From NCBI GenBank assembly GCA_963921935.1, contig OY998180.1, positions 102,738,614 to 102,802,613 of the forward strand: 64,000 nt of DNA. Reading direction: 5' to 3'. Origin of the DNA: Galeruca laticollis (taxonomy: Eukaryota > Arthropoda > Insecta > Coleoptera > Chrysomelidae). The translations under genes and the position numbers were made by a program. The notes under the pieces are model-generated. The model saw only the letters and a program-made list of their open reading frames with translations, made no database searches and was not told the DNA's origin. Numbering within the stretch: the first letter of the stretch is position 1; each line of letters starts with the position of its first letter. Of the stretch, positions 1 through 9,852 are shown piece by piece.

Positions 1-256
1 CCAAACTTCCGACTGCCAAAATTAATTTGCCAACCTGTACGTCGGCACGTGTTCTTTGAACCAAGTGTTGGAATATCGGTCGTATAAACTTTATAAAAAC
101 GAAGATAAGATATATATTTTCAAAGAACATATGCGCGCGCCGCCTTCTGAATAATTTCGTAGTATTCACGAGACATTTATTGAATGCGGTTTAATTATTT
201 TATATACAGTTGGGTATTGATGACGATTTACGTTAATAATGAAATTCCTGCAATAA

Positions 257-536
257 TGTAATGTCAGTTATGATAATATCCAAATTAATGATGAAATACA
301 TCTTAATAATGCAATTCTAATTAATACCAATGAAAATAAGATCCAATTTTGGGAATTTAAAAATCAAGATTTCCATATTCAAGTTCAACAAGTAATTTTA
401 AATATGTATTCATGCGTAAAAGCTGAAAATGTGAATTCAACTCAAAATGAAATAATTTAAAGAATGTGCAAGATAACGAAAATTATTTAGTAATTCAACG
501 AGGCGCTGTGATTGAACATGATAAAAACAAAAACGT
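257..536 (+). pseudogene. Decayed unknown reading frame interrupted by the LTR element
   Basis: A frame is open from about 257 to a TAA at 458-460 and reads like protein (for example NENKIQFWEF). After an apparent frameshift a second frame starts near 463, includes the residues ENYLVIQRGAVIEHD, and is open up to the 4-bp duplication at 533-536. If the retroelement is removed in thought, this frame continues from 7883 to a TAG at 7899-7901. I do not recognise the protein. It could be an old host exon or part of an older mobile element. The frameshift shows it was already broken, or decayed later. Bases 1-256 show nothing I can name. Confidence 0.35.
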
Positions 537-740
537 AGTTACGAGGTCATAATTCGCTACACCTGCACCGTATCATATTTCATTAATCAGAATTCATGGA
601 TACTCGTATCATAGTTCTTTAGTTACTTTATATTTGTAGTTCAGTTTTTTGTTAACCACTCAAAGAATAACATCTTTCTTGTAATAATCGAATAAAATAT
701 CTTTTTTAAAAATAGTATTTCTATTTTGAAAGACATATCT
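537..740 (+). repeat. 5' LTR of errantivirus-type element
   Basis: Direct repeat of 7674-7878. It contains a TCAGTT initiator-like site at 641-646, matching the arthropod Inr consensus, and an AATAAA polyadenylation signal at 691-696. No convincing TATA box is placed correctly upstream, which suits an Inr-driven errantivirus promoter. The boundary is supported by the ACGT duplication on the left and the primer-binding site on the right. Confidence 0.92.
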
Positions 741-757
741 GGCGCAGTCAGTAGGAT
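740..757 (+). other. Primer-binding site, tRNA-Ser type
   Basis: TGGCGCAGTCAGTAGGAT immediately follows the LTR. It matches the tRNA-Ser-complementary primer site known in 17.6/297-type elements apart from about one base. The first T may be shared with the LTR end. Confidence 0.8.
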
Positions 758-909
758 AACGCGTGTTGTCCTAGCGTGTTTACAAAATACGAACTTACAT
801 CCCTTCAGTGGAGCCCATCCCTTCAGTGGAACCGGTGCAAATCATCCCTTCTGTGGTACAGTTACGTGGTGGACAAAAACTCGAGGAAGGTACAACTAGC
901 CAGAAAACC

Positions 910-920
910 ATCGAGGTAAG
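910..920 (+). promoter_or_regulatory. Predicted splice donor for env mRNA
   Basis: GAG|GTAAGT with the junction between 915 and 916 is a near-consensus 5' splice site in the leader upstream of gag. Errantiviruses express env from a spliced subgenomic RNA. A matching acceptor ending at 5950 lies just before the env ATG at 5967. The leader upstream (about 800-865) also holds three imperfect copies of a CATCCCTTCAGTGG-like motif. Confidence 0.6.
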
Positions 921-1013
921 TGCTGAGTTTCCTTTTTGCCTTTTCCTTATTTTTCAATAATTCGGGAAGGATAGTTGTTGAGACAATTTTATTTGTAATT
1001 AATTAAAACCTTT

Positions 1014-2264
1014 ATGATTGATACTGATTCCATAGTAGAATCTCTTAAGAGTTTGAATATCAGCAGTGAAAGTAATAATAGTAAAGTTAAAATGCCAATC
1101 GGTCAATTAGAACCTCGTCCTATCAACTGGGAATTGTTTAAGTCAAAAATTTCAAATATCAAACCTTACTATGGGGATACGAATACTCTCAACAAATTTT
1201 TTTCTCTTTGCGATAACCTAATCGCGACGTATAAGGATTATAATGATAAAGATTTGAGCGATCATATTCTTGAATGCATTCAGGGTAAGCTTGTCGGAAA
1301 AGCCGAACTAATGGTCGGGAATAGAGTAGAGTTGAATAGTTGGGAATTGTTACAAGGTGCGCTTAGGCAATGTTTTTCGGACAAACGGAATTTAGAATGC
1401 TTAACGCAAGAGCTCACGCGAAATAGGCCGCATAAAAGTGAAAATTTGATAGAATTCGGGAATAGGTTGCAATTATTGAGAAGCAGCATCATACAAAGAA
1501 TTAGTAACGATAATAATCTTAACCAAAACGAGAAAATTATACATATGCAATTTTGTGACAATACGGCATTAAATACCTTTATTGCGGGCTGCACAGGTAC
1601 TTTACGAAACAACATGCATTTAAAGCAACCAGCATCACTGGAGCATGCTATTGCTTATGTTAATGAATTTGAAAATTTCGAAAAGCTTTATTCTCATTCA
1701 AATGATCAAAGGTCCTACCAAAGCAAAAATAATTTCAGAAATCAGAATTACGGCCCCCGAACTCATGAACACCACGGCAACCAATATTATCAGCAGTCAG
1801 CTTCTTCTTATCCCTCAAACTCTAATTCTAATGCGTATTTATCTCAAGGCCCTTCTTGGCCTCGTCAACCCATTAACGTGAAACCCCAACAATTACCACC
1901 CAGAAAATACCCAACTAATTCAGAAGTTTTCGGACCTTCTCGTAATGTTTTCAAACCTAATCAAACTCCTATGCATCGTCTTCCAAAACCTGAGCCAATG
2001 GCTATTTCTACAAATTCAAGACTACCCCCATCATATAGTAGAACATCCAATAATGTTAGAAGCAATTATTTTCAAAATAACGGCCAAAGGTCGAATTTCA
2101 TAGCTGAAGAATTATTTTCTAACGACTACATTGGAACGGAATGCGAACCGACGCATGGCGACGTCGACGCAAACCCCCATTTTCGCGAGCAAGAAAACTA
2201 TGTAGATTCTGATTATGTTAGTGAAAATTTTCAAGAGAATGCCTCAGTAAACCCCATAACTTAA
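1014..2264 (+). CDS. gag: Gag-like protein of errantivirus-type element
   Basis: An open frame of 416 codons starts at the first ATG after the leader. Residues ~35-230 form the hydrophilic, helical capsid-like region, including ILECIQGKLVGKAELMVGNR near residue 86. The C-terminal half is rich in N, Q, S and P. No CCHC zinc knuckle is visible, as in several errantivirus Gags. The frame overlaps pol, which lies in the -1 frame. A second, truncated relative lies at 27847-28242 on the other strand. The frame looks intact, so Gag could in principle still be made from this copy. The family assignment rests mainly on its position before a gypsy-type protease/RT. Confidence 0.85.
   Translation: MIDTDSIVESLKSLNISSESNNSKVKMPIGQLEPRPINWELFKSKISNIKPYYGDTNTLNKFFSLCDNLIATYKDYNDKDLSDHILECIQGKLVGKAELMVGNRVELNSWELLQGALRQCFSDKRNLECLTQELTRNRPHKSENLIEFGNRLQLLRSSIIQRISNDNNLNQNEKIIHMQFCDNTALNTFIAGCTGTLRNNMHLKQPASLEHAIAYVNEFENFEKLYSHSNDQRSYQSKNNFRNQNYGPRTHEHHGNQYYQQSASSYPSNSNSNAYLSQGPSWPRQPINVKPQQLPPRKYPTNSEVFGPSRNVFKPNQTPMHRLPKPEPMAISTNSRLPPSYSRTSNNVRSNYFQNNGQRSNFIAEELFSNDYIGTECEPTHGDVDANPHFREQENYVDSDYVSENFQENASVNPIT
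2225..2231 (+). promoter_or_regulatory. Predicted -1 ribosomal frameshift site (gag/pol)
   Basis: In the gag frame the bases read A AAT TTT, which fits the X XXY YYZ slippery heptamer. It sits directly after the TGA (2222-2224) that bounds the pol frame upstream, and 31 bases before the gag stop. The pol protease (DTGS at 2339-2350) is in the -1 frame relative to gag, as needed. I did not establish a downstream stimulatory structure. Confidence 0.55.
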
Positions 2265-5200
2265 TCGAACTGAACATTACCTCTAATAATCCCTTACCCT
2301 GTATCAGTATTTCTAAACCCCCATTAAATCTGCTAATAGACACCGGAAGTACTAAATCAATCTTAAAGCCTATCATTGCCGAAAAATTATATCCCAATTG
2401 CATATTTAATTCAAATGTATCACTCTCAACCTCTTTGGGAACCAAAAATGTGCAGTTTCAAGCCGACATACCAGCTTTCCAAGAATTTAACAGGAATCAT
2501 ATGTTAAGGTTCATATCATAGGATTTTCACGAATTCTTTGATGGAATTATTGGTATCAACGATCTAATTTCCATGAAATTTAATATAGATTTGAATAACG
2601 AGTGTCTTGTTAGTGATAGGGCTGTAATTCCAATTAAGTTTAGAAAACCTTCCGATATTAAATTCCAAATATCAATTGGCCCTAGTGAAAGAATCGTCAA
2701 GCAAGTCCCTGTTACAGTATCGAACGCAGAAATATTAATTGATAAGATAGTTTTAGGTGATATATATGTACCCGAGATGCTAACCATAGCCAATAATGGC
2801 TTAGCACTAGTAGAGTTTATTAATGAAACAAATAAAAGTTTAGCTATAACGTTATTAGAACCCTTAAGTGCAACGCCTTATAACCCTAATTTTTACGAAT
2901 GTTATAAATTTGAAACTTTTAATAGTCCGGATAAATTTGAAATAAATAAAACTCAAATCCAAAACTTGATTAGAGCTGATCACATGAATAATTAAGTTAT
3001 GTAAACAATATAAAGAATTATTTTTAAAACCCAGCGATCCTCTATGTTCACTTCAAGAGTTAAGCATTGTATCAAAACCACCGACGAAGCTCCAGTACAC
3101 AAAAAATCGTATAGGTACCCGTATGCTCTTAAAGAAGAGGTGCAACGGCAAATAAATGATATGCTAGACAAGGGCATAATAAGACCGTCGTCGAGCCCAT
3201 GATGCTCTCCCATATGGCTTGTAAAAAAGAAGCTAGACGCATCGGGGCAACAAAAATGGCGGCTTGTGGTAGATTACCGCAAGCTGAATGAAAAGACTAT
3301 TAGCGATCGGTACCCCATCCCAAATATAAATGAAATTTTGGACAAATTAAGGCGTGCCCAATATTTCAGTACCATCGACCTTGCTAGCGGATTCTATCAA
3401 ATAGAGTTGAACAAGGATTCGATAGAAAAAACGGCATTTAACGTAGACCATGGTCACTACGAGTTCTTACGTATGCCCATGGGTCTAAAGAACTCGCCTA
3501 GTACCTTTCAGAGGGTAATGGACGAAGTTCTTAAAGATTTGCAGAACAGGGTGTGCCTTGTGTATATGGATGATATAATTATTTTCAGTACAGGATTGCA
3601 AGAGCACATACAAAATCTTAAATTAGTTTTCGAAAAATTAAGACAAGCGGGACTAAAGTTACAGCTAGATAAATGCGAATTCGTGCGTAGAGAAGTAGAA
3701 TTCTTGGGGCACGTTGTGACGCCCGACTGGATTAAACCAAATCCCAAAAAGATCGAAGCCGTGCAACGCTTTCCCATACCTAAAACACAAAAAGATCTAA
3801 AATCCTTTTTAGGGCTCTTAGGATACTATAGGAAATTTATTCGCAATTTTGCTAGGATTACAAAGCCGTTAACAAATTGCTTAAAAAAGAATAACAAAAT
3901 AGAACACTCACAGGAGTTTATTAACTGTTTCAATCACTGTAAAAATCTATTAATTTCCGAGCCTATCTTAGCATATCCAAATTTCGAGAAACCCATCGAA
4001 ATAATGACGGACGCATCAATGTACGCCATTGGAGCTGTCTTAAGTCAAGACAATCACCCCATTTGCTATGCGTCCAGAACTTTAAATTCTGCGGAGATCA
4101 ACTACTCTACTATAGAGAAGGAGCTCCTAGCAATTGTGTGGGGATGCAAATACTTCCGCCCCTACCTTTTCGGACGACAATTTAAAATTTTAACCGATCA
4201 CAAACCGTTAGAATGGTTGTTTTCCCTTAAGGAACCAAACTCTCGCCTGATGCGTTGGCGATTAAAACTAGAAGAGTTCGAATATACAATAAAATACCAA
4301 AACGGAAAGCTTAACAAGGTAGCGGACGCACTTTCTCGTTCACCTCCTAAATTAGATGTAAATGCATTAGAAACTAGTTCCTTAGATGTTAATATCGACG
4401 ATATAGATGAAATAATAGAAAGGGAAATCAACAAAATTGATAATCCTCCCTTAGTCAATCAGAACCTACTCGATCTCCTTGAGTTAGACATAGAAGATTT
4501 AATTAACGATAGCAGTAAAATAAAAATTCTTCAGGATATTCAAATCCGCCCCCCTGATATCGGAATTACTCAGGACACTGATCTAGACACGGTTCATACT
4601 TCCGTAGAGAATCCGATTTTAACCATACCAATTTCCGAAAAATCTGTAAATCAGCATAAAAATCAAATAATAATAACAACAGGAGAAATAAACTCTTACA
4701 TTTGCAAACAAGAGAAAATATTCGATAACACTAGATTCAATGTCACTCTTCCCTCTAGAAATCTAGAATATAACATATTCACTTTCGCCAAAGATTTTTT
4801 AAATCCTAGAATTACGTATGCTTTATATTTTAGACAAACTAATTTACCCGAAATATTTGTTACAACCTTGCAAAAATTCTTTAAAAATTCAGCTTTTAAA
4901 TTAATTCACTGTACAAAATTTCTTAAAGATTTAGTAACGTCAGAAGAGCAATGCGAAAAATTAGAATATTACCACGTTTACAAAAAGGCTCATAGAGGAA
5001 TCAATGAGTTAAAAATGTCTCTTACAAAAAATTACTATTGGCCCAAAATGTCTGAGGACATAGACGAATTTGTTAATAGTTGCGAAACTTGTTTAAAAAA
5101 TAAGTACGACCGAAATCCACCCGTCATCAAATTTAATCTCACCCCAACAGCTTCTAAACCATTATTTGAACACATTCACATCGATGTTTTTCGAATCTCA

Positions 5201-5939
5201 AATACCCCTTTCCTCACAATAATTGATTCTTTCTCTCGATACGGCCAAGCCTATCCGATCGAAACCGTTACCGGCATATCAGTAGTAGACACCCTTCTTA
5301 ATTTTGTAACTCATCACGGGTTACCTTATGAAATTACAGCCGACTGTGGTAGCGAATTTAAAAACAAAGATCTAGAAGACTTTTGTAGATTACACAGAAT
5401 CGAACTACATCTCACAGCAGCAAAAAATAGCAACTCAAATTCACCTGTAGAAAGATTCCATTCGAGCCTCATTGAGCATTTTAGATGTCTGCGAGAGCAA
5501 AACCCGGAACTAACCCCTATTCAACTAATGAAGCATTCGATTTTAAGTTATAACAACTCCATACATTCTGTTACCAAATTTACCCCATTTGAAATCATTA
5601 AGGGGCATATTGGAAGTTCAGACCCCTTCGATCTAGATGATCATCTTGTTCTTTCTTACTATGTTCAAAACCACAAAAATATCAGTAAACAACTATATGA
5701 AATGATAAAAGAACGGAATGAAAAAGTGAAAGAACGGAATATAAACAAAGCTAACGAGAAACGCGATGAACCGCCAGATTTTTCCAACCAACATATAGCT
5801 TATGTTCGAAGGAAACATCGAGATAAAAAAATGCCCAAATTCAGAAAAGCCGAAATAGTTGTAGATGATAACGTAGTTTTAAAAACTAAGAAAGGAACTT
5901 ATCATAAAAGCATCGTTAGAAAACCGAAACCTAATTTAA

Positions 5940-5951
5940 ATATTTTACAGG
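5940..5951 (+). promoter_or_regulatory. Predicted splice acceptor for env mRNA
   Basis: ATATTTTACAG|G with the AG at 5949-5950 is a plausible 3' splice site 16 bases before the env ATG. It pairs with the donor at 915/916 and would remove gag and pol from an env transcript. Confidence 0.55.
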
Positions 5952-5966
5952 GTCAGCATCGAAACG

Positions 5967-7664
5967 ATGAAAACGGTAGCCATCCCGATTTACCTGGTCC
6001 TCGCCATAGTCAGTATTAATTGTTTCACGGAAGAAATAACTGTAACACCCTTAGAAAATCTCATTCTTCCGATAGATTTGGGTGAAGCTAGGTTAATTTA
6101 CTTAAAACATACTTTTATTCATTACTTAGATGTAAGAGAAGTGGTTAATCAAATAAATATCCTTAAAACACACTTTTTAACAGTAAGAAAATTAATTCTA
6201 GATACTAATAGTTCAAATCCCATTTCATATCAGGGTCTTAGCCAAAATATTTTAGTACGCACAGAGTTTCTTATTAATTCGTTAGAACGTAAATTCGACA
6301 ATTTTTATCCCCATATATGTTCAAAAAGAGGTCTAATCAATGGTATGGGAAAAGTCAATAAATGGTTGTTTGGAAACCTAGATTCAGACGATGGCATTCG
6401 ATACGATAATGCTATTAAGTTACTGCAAACAAATCAGAAAAATATCATTACCGAAGTTAATCTACATACCACTTTATTTAAGAAACTAATCGATCATTAT
6501 AATCAATCCATAACAGTTCTTTTACAAAATCAAAAACTTCTCAAAAATAATCTAGTAAAATTTGAAGCCGCAATATTGAATCAAATAGATTCTCTAAGCA
6601 AATATATAACTTTTCAAGGAACAATTAGTCAAATCAATCTCGAATGTCAAAATTTAGTATTATTCGTAGAAAATCTCGAGAACGCCTTGCTATTTTCAAA
6701 ACTGAACATTCTTCACCCGTCCATGATATCAAGTAAGGAAATTATTGACATGATAGAACATCTGCATAGCATTTATGATAAAAATCAAATTCCCAAATTC
6801 AAGAATGTCTTAACATACTACACCTTTCTTGGAACGCAAGCAACCTTTACCGAATCAAAACTAATCTTTGCTGTCCATATTGCTATTCTGAAAACAAAAT
6901 CCTTAGATTTTTACCGTATTTACCCTATTATCCAAGCTAATAAAATATTTGTCCCTTCACACCTTTACTTGGCACGTAACGAAGAAGACGTCCAGGTTGC
7001 AAACCAAGAATGCGAATAACTGGAGGAAATTTACTATTGTACCCAAGAATCAATCCCCATTGATAACTGTACCGACGAACTGATAAGAAGCGGAAAACTA
7101 CCAGACAGCTGCTATGCCATTGAGGTCCATATCCAAAATCCTTTAATCGAGCAGATAACAGCTAATGAAGTTCTAATAATCCCTGGGAAGCAAGTAGAAA
7201 TAAAATCAAACTGCCGAAACAACAGAATATTCGAAGTAACAAAACCAACCCTTATTAACATACCAGAAGGATGCGAAATCCCCTCGAAAGAATTAAAATT
7301 CTCCAGAGTCAAAGGAATTAATGAAGGCAAGCCATTAATTTTATCAAAGATTGAATTAGAACAAATTAAGATCAGAAGAAACTATCAAACGGCGAATATG
7401 TCAGAAATAAAATTCGATGAGTTATACGAAATCCATAGAATCGCAAAACAACTAACACCGATAGAAGAACAGCATAATACACACGAAATCCGAATCCTAT
7501 CAATACTCCCAACAATCTTAATCATTGGATGTATCGTCGTAGCCTTCTACGTAATCAGACGAAGATGCGAAAAATCAAAAATCAAGAAAGAAAAAGTCAA
7601 AATCATCGAAGAAATCCCCTTGGAGACAGTTCGCGAAAATCACTCCGTTATTTTCGCCTCTTAA
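5967..7664 (+). pseudogene. env: Env-like (baculovirus F-type) glycoprotein with one in-frame stop
   Basis: The ATG at 5967 begins a typical signal peptide (MKTVAIPIYLVLAIVSINCF). Around residues 118-142 lies CSKRGLINGMG...GNLDS, which resembles the cleavage/fusion-peptide region of errantiviral Env and baculovirus F proteins. It lacks the RxxR form of a furin site (Cys at P4). A TAA at 7017-7019 interrupts the frame; beyond it the same frame continues with conserved-looking Cys residues to 7664. A membrane span at about 7494-7556 is followed by a basic cytoplasmic tail. In the family this protein mediates membrane fusion and is the reason errantiviruses are regarded as endogenous retroviruses of insects. 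With the stop, the product would lack its membrane anchor and presumably be inactive. Confidence 0.85.
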
Positions 7665-7673
7665 GGACGGAGG
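7663..7673 (+). other. Polypurine tract
   Basis: AAGGACGGAGG abuts the 3' LTR, where the plus-strand primer of LTR retroelements is expected. Confidence 0.75.
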
Positions 7674-7878
7674 AGTTACGAGGTCATAATTCGCTACACC
7701 TGAACCGTATCATATTTCATTATTCAGAATTCATGGATACTCGTATCATAGTTCTTTAGTTACTTTGTATTTGTAGTTCAGTTTTTTGTTAACCACTCAA
7801 AGAATAACATCTTTCTTGTAATAATCGAATAAAATATCTTTTTTTAAGAATAATATTTCTATTTTGAAAGACATATCT
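7674..7878 (+). repeat. 3' LTR of errantivirus-type element
   Basis: Direct repeat of 537-740 with roughly 97% identity by eye. Its AATAAA is at 7828-7833. The ACGT duplication follows at 7879-7882. Confidence 0.92.
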
Positions 7879-7989
7879 ACGTATCGTCAGCCGTCGGATA
7901 GATGACGCATCATCAGCTAGATGTGATTCGATGAACGGTTTACAGTACGTACAAAGAAAACCTTTAAAATTAAAAGATTTCATGAAATT

Positions 7990-9062
7990 TTGCAGAAGAA
8001 TCAGTGCATAACAGTAAGTCCATTCTATTAAAAGATAAAGAGTTAATAGAAGCCTTAGAGAATACGAAAAAAAGAAAATCGCCAGGAGCAGGAGGAATGC
8101 CTTCCTAAAATATAGCTCTGAAAAGCTCATCAGAATGTTGATAAAGCTTTACGAAAGATGTTTAGTGGAGAAGATGTACCGAAAGAAGAAAGGTGAACCT
8201 ACTATATATCACCTATCCATCAAAATGGATCAAAGAAAGATCCCAGAAACTATAGAGGAATAGCTTTTATCTATTCTATAGGAGTGTTGAAAACAAAATT
8301 ACAAAACGAAACATAACCAAAGATAATGGAAGAATAGTCAGGTTTTAGAGCAGGAAGATCTACAGGGGATAACATCTTTACACTTGAAATAATGATTGAA
8401 AAAATAAGACAATGAAACCTAGATTCACATGGCGTTCATAGACTTCGAGAAGCCATACGATAGTGTTTCGATACCTCTGCTATGGAAAGCGATGAACTCC
8501 ATGAAAATAAACGCTGCATTGATTCAAACAACTGAGAATCTATACTACAATAATACAGCTACATCAAAGATACACATAACAGAGTCATTGGACACCATTA
8601 AGGGACTTAGGCATGTCTGCTGCCTTTTTCCAAGATTGTTTAAAATATGTATAAATGAAACTCTAAAAACGTGGAGACGTCTGTGTAGAAGCATGGGTAT
8701 CGCGGTGGACAATAACACATTGTTTACGGTTCTCTATGCACATGACCAAATAGTGGTAGCCGAAGACGCGGATGATCTTAGCTACATGGTAAGAAAGCTG
8801 CAGGAACACTGTCAACTTGCTGATTTCCATAGTATGATGAAAATCAAAGTACATGATGGCGGCTAAAGATAGCATAAAAGACCTTCAGCTAGAGCGAGAA
8901 ATCGTGCGAGGTGTACAGAGATATAAATACTTAGGAGTGACATTTAATAAAAAAGGAGACATCAGAAATGAAACCCAGGAAATAATAAATAAGGGGAGGA
9001 AGGGATTATTATACTTTCAAACTCTCAATCTCCAATCCTTAGTTATTTATTACAGCATTTGA
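7990..9062 (+). pseudogene. LINE reverse-transcriptase relic
   Basis: The strand encodes RT blocks in order but in several frames: a KRKSPGAGG-like finger motif near 8070, then FIDFEKPYDSVSIPLLWKAM (palm motif A) from about 8435, and LYAHDQIVVAED near 8730. In the last, the catalytic YADD is changed to YAHD. It continues with RYKYLGVTFNKKGDI near 8920 and NKGRKG near 8990. In this family the protein copies its own RNA into the genome. The several frameshifts, internal stops and altered active site mean it is dead. The clade is uncertain (RTE-like by the YLGV/NKGR spacing). The C-terminal fragment at 18038-18298 may come from the same family. Confidence 0.7.
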
Positions 9063-9598
9063 ACTTAATTATTATGAGGATAGTTGCATATTACACAAAA
9101 CAAATAACAGCAAACAAAAAAAAACAGCGAACATATTTTACGTAAAACAAAATTGAGCAGAATTTTGAAAAAGTAAAGAGGCTTTTATAGGTCGTTTTGA
9201 AAATGACGGTCTTTTCCCCGTATGCAAAATTGGCACAATTTCGTTATCCTTCTAACGGCATTAAAAAGAATCATAGGACTTGTTTACAAATTTTCGAAAG
9301 TTAAATCAATTGCTGCACGAAGCTCCGCTACAGAATGATATCGTGTTTTATAGACTTTATGCACAACTGTTGTATAATGTACCCATTATACGGCTCTTTG
9401 CTCGACCTTAATAATACCCATTAATCACGGCAGTGATTATTGAATCATTAATCACTGCACTCAGATGATTCCTTGATTTAGCTATAATATTATATTGTTT
9501 TGCTACGAGCATTCGGTTTTTAAAATTGTATCGTGTACACCACTAAATATATTCAATTCAGTTCTGTACATATAGAAGAAATTAAAAAAACTGAGTTT
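9063..9598. other. No gene seen; AT-rich spacer with a palindromic motif
   Basis: No coding frame or RNA gene is recognisable. At about 9418-9462 the motif ATTAATCAC(G/T)GCA occurs twice and one copy forms the imperfect palindrome AATCACGGCAGTGATT. It lies about 400 bases upstream of the recombinase relic and may belong to that element. Confidence 0.4.
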
Positions 9599-9670
9599 TC
9601 CTAGACCAGATTTGAACCCGGGACCCGTGGTTGGAAGGCACGGAGCATCTACTCTCAGCCACTAGCAACT
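9599..9670 (-). ncRNA. tRNA-Gly(TCC)-like sequence, probably a SINE head
   Basis: Read on the minus strand it has a tRNA-like A-box region (TAGTGGCTGAGAG), an anticodon loop CTTCCAA with anticodon TCC flanked by four stem pairs (CGTG/CACG), and a B-box GGTTCAAATCT. The T stem has mismatches and the two acceptor strands do not pair. It is therefore not a working tRNA gene. A tRNA-derived SINE or a tRNA pseudogene fits best. Confidence 0.55.
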
Positions 9671-9852
9671 TGGAATGTGCGTGTCAAATATCTGTTTCTT
9701 AACATACCATGTTTTTCGAAACAATTTATAAATCGAAGTAGTTTTTGAAACAAAATAAATTTGAATGAAACCTGTCAACATTATTGTTTGAGTTCATACA
9801 TTTCACAGTGTTTTGATATTTTGTGTCAAATTGGGTCAAAAACCAACTAAAA

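Larger units (their letters stand above)
2225..6019 (+). pseudogene. pol: Pol polyprotein (protease, RT, RNase H, integrase), disrupted near its N-terminus
   Basis: The frame opens after the frameshift site. An aspartic protease DTGS motif is at 2339-2350. RT carries YMDD at 3563-3574, followed by an RNase H with a TDAS motif and ADALSR near its end. Integrase has an HHCC zinc region (KAHRG...CETC) and a DD35E triad with codons at 5183, 5342 and 5450. From 3203 to 6019 the frame is continuous. Upstream it is broken by a TAG at 2519-2521 in the protease, a frame change near 2993 and another near 3045 around the start of RT, and a TGA at 3200-3202 where the family has Trp. The gene order and integrase place it in Ty3/gypsy. 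The last 50 bases overlap env. This copy should not give a full Gag-Pol. Confidence 0.9.
537..7878 (+). mobile_element. Errantivirus-type Ty3/gypsy LTR retroelement with gag, pol, env
   Basis: The element is 7,342 bp long with two direct LTRs (537-740 and 7674-7878). It is flanked by a perfect 4-bp target duplication ACGT (533-536 and 7879-7882), the duplication length expected for gypsy/17.6/297-type elements. The LTRs begin AGTTACG and end ATATCT, and are followed by a tRNA-Ser-type primer site; a purine-rich tract precedes the 3' LTR. Order is gag, pol (protease, RT, RNase H, integrase), env. The two LTRs differ at about six positions out of ~205, so the insertion is not recent. Gag is open and the RT-to-integrase stretch is open, but protease/N-terminal pol and env carry breaks, so this copy should be defective. 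Confidence 0.93.

Noticed and set aside
9599..9670. A functional tRNA-Gly gene
   Set aside because: Acceptor strands do not pair and the T stem has mismatches.
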